NCBI GenBank assembly: GCA_019843655.1
Contig: JACDQD010000011.1
Span: 17,464,604 to 17,528,603 of the forward strand
DNA length: 64,000 bases
Reading direction: 5' to 3'
Source: Lethocerus indicus
Lineage: Eukaryota; Arthropoda; Insecta; Hemiptera; Belostomatidae
The translations under genes were made by a program, and so were the position numbers. How positions within the stretch are numbered: position 1 is the first letter of the stretch; each line of letters opens with the position of its first letter. The notes under the pieces are model-generated. The model had not been told where the DNA came from, searched no databases, and was given only the letters and a program-made list of their open reading frames with translations. This document shows positions 56,976-64,000 of this stretch, piece by piece.

Positions 56976-58608
56976 AAAACTGTTCGGATGCTAACGGCGA
57001 AGTTTTTGAGAAACTTAATTACAGAGTAGCCACAAACACTGCAACCCCAGCAGCCGTCCCCATAAATCCAATCTAAGGTTCACTGTTCGTCTTCAAATTG
57101 CGTATCTTTTGGTACAAAATTATATATAGGAAAATCGTCTTCCTTATTTTCCGTCCAATATTTTTCTTCTTCCTCCACCACCGTCGGACGAGAAAGTCGT
57201 AAAACGGGATCGATCCTGTCCGCCTTTAAATCCGGGACTGTGATAATGCCCCCCCCCCGCCGGTACCATTCTGCTGGAACTGTATTCTGCTTCGGGGTCG
57301 TGTCCCACCCCCGTTAACCCCTCACTGCAGCGGGGGTAGTAGTCTCTTTCAATTATTGACCGGCGAAGGGGATGGATGGATGGAAATAAAAAGTTTCGCT
57401 CGTAAACTCCTTCCCACTGCTTGAACGCGGGGACTTCGCCCGCAGTATAAAACGCCCCCCCCCCCCCGGGCAAACCGAACTCCGATCTTCAGAACGGAGC
57501 TATTTTGACTAAAGTTTAAAACCGATATAAGTTCTGGCGCGGGCGAGATGAGTTATTTTCGTCCGTCGATTTCTTCTTATTCTCCTTCTTCTTCTTCTTA
57601 CTTATCCCTTTTTCTCGAACTTTCGCGAAACCGGTAAAGTTGTTGAAAACACATAAAACCGGTACAATCGCTTTTTAACGGCCCTAATTTAGACGAGGAA
57701 TCCGCGGTTGGCGGAATTTCGTGGAAAAGAGACACGGAAAATTTAAAAAATCTATAATTTCGCATAACCTTTATTTTTTTTATTTATTGTAAAATCAACA
57801 TTTATAGCTGTAAGTACAAGTGCAGAATGTTGATTTCTGTATGTCTCTTGTTTCTCCGGATACAATTTAGTTTCAGGAAAAAAATTCAAAAACGGAAATT
57901 ACAAGAGATATTTCGCGATAAAACGAAAAGTGACAGTTTAATTTTCGGTTGTCCTCCAGTGGGAGTTGAAAGTTTCGTTCGTCCGTTTCCTCGCCAATTT
58001 GGCCGAGTACGAAATCGGCGCCGGTCGAGAAGAAAAAAAGAGATAATAACCCGGGCGAAGATAAAGAAGTTAAGCTCATAAAAGCTGTTTCATTGCGCCC
58101 CGAATATCCGTTCAGACAAACTGCCTAATGGACTCCAACGCTTAAGAGGATTTAAACCGTTCTTCGGCTTTTAGCGTTCGAAAGTGGACGATTCTCCGTT
58201 TCAGTTATTGGCAATGCGGAGATCGTTAGTTTTCGATATTTCAGTAATCAATATGCGCTGAAATATCCCATGACAATATTGCCGTATGGCCATGATAAAA
58301 GGCTGAGATTGAATCTTACTTTAAATGTATTTATCAGAGATGCAGCCCACTCCGAATACACGAAAAATTATTTAAAGGATAATATTTTTTTTGTAGTTTA
58401 CCGCCTGAGACCGCCGCTGCGTATGAGAACGTACTCGAATTATTTCTGAAAACACCGTTATTATTGTTATAAAGGTAAATTAGAGTGAACCAATAGGGAG
58501 ATAGGTAGAGAACATTTCCGGAACCAATAAGCCGTTCCCCCCAAGGACCCGAATAACTGAGGTTTTGTATTTACCGTGATTGGGATATTGACCTGCGGCT
58601 AGAGAGCA

Positions 58609-58674
<66 letters not shown>

Positions 58675-60779
58675 ACGTTGGTAAAAACCAATCTAGAAGA
58701 CGGTGATGGCGCCTCGGCCCACACCGACAATCAGAAACCGGCTAAATTATTAGAAGGGCAATATGGCATAGGCAGACCGCTCGAATATAGTTGAAAATTC
58801 GGACTTAGCAAAGAGAACTGTAGTGGTTTTGTTTAAAATTTCAAACGATAAATCCTATCGACACTTCGCCTCGTCAGTCGTTAAAGCCCCAAACGGGGAT
58901 CGGTTAATTTTTTAAATTTTTCTGATATGTGTTTACAGGAAATTTTGTTCTTATCCACTAGCAAGTATGACACTGCATTGTCCAAGGTTTCATCTTCCAA
59001 CTCCTAGCATTAGACAAGAGGCATGAGTTTCAAAAAGTCTCAGATAAGGTAGTTGGAAATTTTCACCTCCATTTTCAGTTCTGTGTATACCTTTACAGTG
59101 AATTTGCTCGCTACATCTTGTTTGTTACATATTTGACTGCGGCTCAATATGGCTACAAAAGAGTTTTATATATACACACTGAGGCAATTCAAAATGACTC
59201 AAACCTTCTTCACCAATTTTGGATGATGACGAGTGTGCGATATTATTGATGTCGTCGAACGGACCCACGGGACAACGTTGATATGAGAAAGAAGAAAAAT
59301 TTTGGTACTCAATGGGTTAATTGAGACGTATCTAGACTCAATTTCCTGTTCGGCCGGCGACATAATCCAAAACTCTACTGGGAATTCTCTCTCTCTCTCT
59401 CTCTATCGTGACCGCCGTAACGGTCATTACCGAGTCACACCTGCCCGGCCAATTAAAGTGGAACGCACTTAGCGTCCACTGGAAGGACACAAATTAAGAC
59501 AAATATCGCATATAAATGACCGGACCGACAACACAGTAGAAGATCACTTTATAGCGCCATTTCAAAGTGTAGCGAACAGATAGATTATCGAGTTCAAAAT
59601 TTGGCCAAAACCAACGTCAGGTTATAGAACAAATTTTAACCTGAAATTATAGTAAATATTAAGTGCGTAGGATAAATTTTCAAGTTGTAAATCCCCCACT
59701 AACCATCATCCAGGACCCATTAGGAACTACTGTGATAAGTGATTAGTACGATGATTTCTTATATGATAATAATTTTTATACATCCTATGATCGTCCTTGT
59801 TATCTGTTCCTGCGCACGAATCTTCTTCAGTCATACCACAGGGAGTTATCTCAGATAAAATTGAATTGTTTCAATCGATCCCCCCCCGAGGGTATAGAGG
59901 GGCAATTAGGTCGTGTGCCCAACCCAGGTGCTCCGACAATTGGGTCGTTAAGTCGGTTAATCTAATTAAAATATAATGCCAACTTCTTACGCGTGGAACT
60001 GCGAAAAACCTCTATAAAGGTGCTCGTCCGAGCGCTGTTAACAGCCCGACGCTGTCCAACATCTGCCCATCCCCGCCCCACAACAATATACGGGTACGGG
60101 CGCCTCATTACTCCGTACCTGGAATCGGACGAATTTACACTTTTTATATTTTATTTCCGCGAATTTTTATTGCGAGGACCGGCAGAAAACTGGGTAACGT
60201 TAACAGCTTCTTAATTAATTTGAAAGGGTCCCCCCGCGATTCGAACTAAGGGTACGCGGCTTTTCCAGGAAGCTCGTTATATCGGGGCATCTCTGTGAAC
60301 GTGTTCACATTGCACGAACGAGCCACCGAACTGGATTTTACGAGCCGGACTCGTTCAACGCTTTGACTACCGCCCGGGAATTTTCATGAGGAATAAACGC
60401 GCCGGGATTAAAACCTAAAGACACTCGGCTTTTCCTTTAGAACGAATTCCAGTTTAATTGAACGGCGGTCGACCGGCGGCAGTCCGTCCGAGAACGAACT
60501 CGAGGAGCGCTATCCAAAGTATTTTCCCGTAAAGTCGCGCCCTGTAAAGTGTCGTTAAGTGTCCCGGCGGTAACGACGCCCCGAGATTGAAGAAACTTCG
60601 CTATAGCCAATGATGTTAATTCGTACGGCCATTTCCGGCGAAAACTGCTCATTCTCCCGAAGAAAACCCGCCCGTAAAAAGCCTCCAAAAAAAAGGACAA
60701 CGACTAGCAAGTTTTTTCGACACTATTCAGATTTGTTGGCTTTTCATTACTTATAATTTCCCGTTTATTAGACCGAAGG
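56976..60779. other. Unannotated stretch with microsatellites
   Basis: (CTT)n-like tract at about 57,573-57,600, C-run at 57,456-57,470, (GA)n at 58,612-58,670, CT at 59,388-59,405. A possible TTAA end (TTAACCCATTGAGTACC on the minus strand) lies at 59,304-59,320. No gene is supported. Confidence 0.45.
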
Positions 60780-60849
60780 GGTGAAGGTTTCCGCGACCGG
60801 AAAAAATTCCTGCTCCCGGAAACTACCCGAATGGGCTCCACTGAAAACG

Positions 60850-60950
60850 GGGATCCTCTCAGGGAGTGTTGTCTGCTTCCGACGTTTCGGAACTGTTACC
60901 GGTTCCGTCGTCGGGTCCGACTTGTCCCTCGGGTGGTTTACGAAAACGGC
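60850..60950 (-). repeat. F2 hairpin repeat, copy 4
   Basis: On the minus strand: CCGACGA, C, GGAAC with a loop to GTTCC (perfect 5-bp stem), GAAAC, GTC, GGAAGCAGACAACAC. The outer CCGACG and CGTCGG are also complementary, so a long hairpin with an internal loop competes with any hammerhead fold. Confidence 0.65.
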
Positions 60951-61081
60951 AAAAAAACCGCGGAACAGCGGGGTGGGCGTCGACCCCGGCTAACCGATAT
61001 TTTTTCCAGCATCAAGACAATTCAAGCATATTCAAGTTCAGATATCCGCCTGTATAAACTTTGAAAAACCAATGTGTCTTA

Positions 61082-61589
61082 TATTGGCATCCATCTCAAT
61101 GTAATTGCGGAATTCACCGACAAGTGGCGTTGTACATATTTTTAAGTACGTCAACATCTTTTCACAGATTCTTCTATACGTTATTATTTGGTCCTTTATG
61201 AAACATTCGGTATCGAAATTACATTGACCAGTTCAATTGTGTGTGCGTGTAGTATAAAAAGCTAAAATACGGTGAACCGAAGTGAGCATTTCCGTGAACA
61301 TTTCGCTTTTTTATTTTCGCAAAAACCCGCACGTCTGCGGTGATGAAGCCTTAAAAGAACGGCTGTTTCGGTACCGGTTCGCGAAATTCCGGTCGGGAGA
61401 TTTTTCACTAAAAGACGAGGAGCGCTCTGGACGTCCGGTGGAGGTCGACGATGACCGAATAAAGGCCGTTATTGATTCATTATCGCAGTCAAAACCGTCT
61501 ACGGCTTATCTGTTGCGAAGATGTACTTAAAAATGTGTACAACTCCACTTGTCGGTGAATTCCCCGATTACTTAGTTGTCAACCCAATA
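61082..61589 (+). mobile_element. Internally deleted mariner element (mellifera-type) with both TIRs
   Basis: The left TIR starts after TA at 61,082 and the right TIR ends before TA at 61,588. Inside, AATTCACCGACAAGTGG and TTTTTAAGTAC occur at 61,111-61,146 and inverted at about 61,530-61,558. The outer right end reads TTGGGTTGACAACTAAGTAA on the minus strand. The element is about 500 bp long, whereas a full mariner is about 1.3 kb, so the middle and the DD34D catalytic domain are missing. Confidence 0.88.
61282..61530 (+). pseudogene. Mariner transposase, N-terminal remnant
   Basis: The 82-codon frame contains FAKFRSGDFSLKDEERSGRP and VEVDDDRIKAVID, hallmark sequence of the DNA-binding region of mariner transposases (second helix-turn-helix area). 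Upstream residues match the family weakly. The frame ends at the internal deletion; no DD34D catalytic residues are encoded, so no transposition activity is expected. Confidence 0.9.
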
Positions 61590-62270
61590 ACTTGTTCATC
61601 ACCGCCCATTCTATTATCTACGTCTATTTAGAATTGTGTCGGGGTCTACTTATAACGGTGGGGGACGTGTTTTTTCTGTTTTTTTTTGCGTCCGGCTAAA
61701 AGGTATGATGACTTTTATCGCCGGATAGAGAGGCCTAGGCCGTGGAAATCGGTAATTGGGTAACTGGCCATCGACGGACAGGAAGGGGGGGGGATGGTCC
61801 TGCCCCTCCCCGCGGGTCGTCAATAACCCGGGTGCGGCCTCTTAAATCGAAAACTCCCCGAGGTGGCTTTCACGGGGCCGCTAAATGCCCACCGTTGTCT
61901 GACCCCCGGGGCCAATTTTGTCAACCCTCCTCACTTGTGGCACGGCCTTTTGTCGTCGGAAAAAGGACACGCGTTGAAAACACCGTGGGCTGATAACTCG
62001 CCCTGTTAGCCAGCGTTATTGGGAAAATATGAAAAGATTTTCCATTTTGTAGTGTCCCGATTGCGTCAAGTTTTCATTGATTAATCGGTAACCAATTCCA
62101 TCTGATTGGCCTGGTATCTTCAACAATTATCAACAATATTTATCCTGTTTATTTTATACATTGAGTTTTTACAATCAAATGAATGTAGTTCATACTGGTT
62201 TGCAGCCATTCCGATGTACTTTTATAGCATTCGTTATCGTATTTGATTCGTATTTGTATTTCGTTGCATT
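61590..62270. other. Unannotated non-coding stretch
   Basis: GC-rich near 61,780-61,930, with no supported gene. Confidence 0.5.
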
Positions 62271-62278
62271 TCGCTTTA

Positions 62279-63075
62279 TTTCGTCGTATTCCACTGTATT
62301 CCACTGTATTCCACTGTATTCCACTGTATTCCACTGTATCCCACTGTATCCCACTGTATTCCACTGTATCCCACTGTATCCCACTGTATTCCACTGTATC
62401 CACTGTATCCACTGTATTCCACTGTATCCACTGTATCCACTGTATCCCACTGTATGTTCTGTATTCCACTGTATTCCACTGTATTCCACTGTATTCCACT
62501 GTATTCCACTGTATTCCACTGTATCCCACTGTATCCCACTGTATCCCACTGTATTCCACTGTATTCCACTGTATCCCACTGTATCCCACTGTATCCCACT
62601 GTATCCCACTGTATCCCACTGTATTCCACTGTATCCCACTGTATCCCACTGTATCCCACTGTATCCCACTGTATCCCACTGCTGTATCCCACTGTATCCC
62701 ACTGTATCCCACTGTATCCCACTGTATCCCACTGTATCCCACTGTATCCCACTGTATCCACTGTATCCACTGTATCCTGTATCCCACTGTATCCCACTGT
62801 ATCCCACTGTATCCCACTGTATCCCACTGTATCCCACTGTATCCCACTGTATCCCACTGTATCCCACTGTATCCCACTGTATCCCACTGTATCCCACTGT
62901 ATCCCACTGTATCCCACTGTATCCCACTGTATCCCACTGTATCCCACTGTATCCCACTGTATCCCACTGTATCCCACTGTATTCCACTGTATTCCACTGT
63001 ATCCCACTGTATCCCACTGTATCCCACTGTATCCCACTGTATCCCACTGTATCCCACTGTATCCCACTGTATTCC
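62279..63075. repeat. 10-bp minisatellite, TCCCACTGTA/TTCCACTGTA
   Basis: About 80 units of 10 bp. TTCC-type units dominate at the left edge, and the long right part (62,790-62,975) is almost pure TCCC-type. Nine-bp and shorter units (TCCACTGTA) cluster at about 62,397-62,445 and 62,757-62,775. The 224- to 327-codon frames on both strands are artefacts of this array. Confidence 0.98.
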
Positions 63076-64000
63076 GTTGCATTTTGTTATATTTCATTGT
63101 ATTATACATTTGCTGTACAATAGAATAACTCGTTTGATGAGCTCGTATGATGTCACCGCTAGCATTTTCGCGACGCTTTTTAATTTGCCGGTTCCCAATA
63201 AATATTGAAGTGTTAAAATAATGAATATCGACTGGAACAGATGCGGTCCTACCGCACACATCGATCGGACGGAAGCCGTCCCCGCTAATCGGTGGTAGGA
63301 CAGGGGCGGTGAGTGGGACGCGGCCCTAATGGCCCTGCCGGAGATAGCGCCGCCCTAAGTGATTTGTGTTGTCCACACTCTCCCAGAATCCGACCCGAGA
63401 TCGCGGCCCCTCGGACGCTATCCTGGACCTCAGCCGTCTACAGTCTGTAGACCTAGAGGTGTCTATAATTTGGCCGCGGGCGGGAATACAGTTTTTCTGT
63501 CAAAAAAAAAATTTTTTATTTCGAATTTCGTACGGCGCCATTTACGGACTTTTAGGCACCGCGCCCGACACACGAAGGGCCACCGGCCACGGTCCAATCG
63601 TCAAAAGGGCGCCACTTATTAAGGGTGAACGAACGGTTTGTCACCTATCCACTGGTAAAAGCACTTTTAATTCAATCTCGGACCGTGTTTTTTCTAGCCC
63701 TTTCTAACGGCTTTGGGCAGTTGAAAATATCGGACGGGGGGGGGGCGTTTTTCACCCCCTTCCGCGGCCGAATAGGGCCGAAACGGTGTACAACATCGGG
63801 TTCCAATAGGGCAATACGAAACCCCGAGTTGTCTGCGATATTTACAAGTCGGGTAAAACATTTTTCAAAACCTGATTCCAACGTTACGACGCGCAATTTA
63901 ACTTTTAATAACGTCAGTAGTCAGTAATTTCTGGAGTAATACAGAGGTACCTTGAAATATTAGGGGTACCCAAAAGTAATCTCTGACTTTGGAATTCATT
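63076..64000. other. Unannotated non-coding stretch
   Basis: Contains a G-run near 63,737-63,746. Overlapping frames at 63,359-63,927 show no known domains. Confidence 0.45.

Noticed and set aside
62149..63259. Open frames of 224-327 codons on both strands, apparently repeat proteins
   Set aside because: They lie over a 10-bp tandem array, are open in several frames of both strands and have no unique domain.

Overview
This window looks like intergenic or intronic DNA from an arthropod, most likely an insect. The evidence is the repeat content: 3' ends of Jockey-clade LINEs, a mellifera-type mariner with a TA target site, a second TA-flanked DDE element, TTAA-flanked piggyBac-like MITEs, very dense micro- and minisatellites, and no operons or ribosome-binding sites. 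The species cannot be named from the sequence. I found no host protein-coding gene, tRNA or rRNA that I would defend. The open frames are short (mostly under 120 codons), carry no recognisable domain, and the long ones (about 190 to 330 codons) are by-products of 10-bp or 21-bp tandem repeats.

The most notable content is an abundant palindromic (foldback) repeat, called F1 here, with at least 20 copies or fragments on both strands. A full copy has two inverted arms around a short spacer. Each arm runs from a GTTTAGAATACCTG-like end to a core next to the spacer. Every well preserved arm carries a 37-nt block with the complete architecture of a type I hammerhead ribozyme: CTGAAGA, a short helix II, GAAA, a self-complementary ACC/GGT helix III, a GTC cleavage triplet, and a helix I of GCTA with TAGC or TGGC. 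Three copies have an intact core and helices (25,121-25,157 +, 26,076-26,112 +, 28,090-28,126 -). A fourth (11,610-11,646 -) is intact with one wobble pair, and two more are nearly intact. A second dispersed family (F2) has a related hairpin with GAAACGTC.

Layout. 1-12 kb: dispersed F1 copies, a piggyBac-like MITE, a 112-bp tandem duplication and a piggyBac-type end. 12.0-13.3 kb: F1 end, 10-bp minisatellite, (AT)n, a 95-bp repeat and a Jockey 3' end. 15-24 kb: Jockey remnants, one with target-site duplications, plus purine/pyrimidine tracts. 24.9-30.5 kb: the densest F1 cluster, including the best ribozymes. 34 kb: a long (CT)n. 36.5-38.3 kb: two local tandem duplications. 40.9-42.8 kb: two copies of a DDE element with about 100-bp inverted repeats. 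43.9-45.0 kb: a 21-bp minisatellite. 48.3-48.9 kb: a 310-bp tandem pair carrying mariner ends. 51.2-52.1 kb: a 10-bp minisatellite with duplicated flanks. 53.3-53.9 kb: an inverted duplicate of the 23.6-24.1 kb segment. 61.1-61.6 kb: an internally deleted mariner. 62.3-63.1 kb: a third 10-bp minisatellite.

Nothing suggests that these parts form a gene pathway. The window records repeated transposition, local duplication and satellite growth. The ribozyme-bearing F1 family is the best candidate for an undescribed system.
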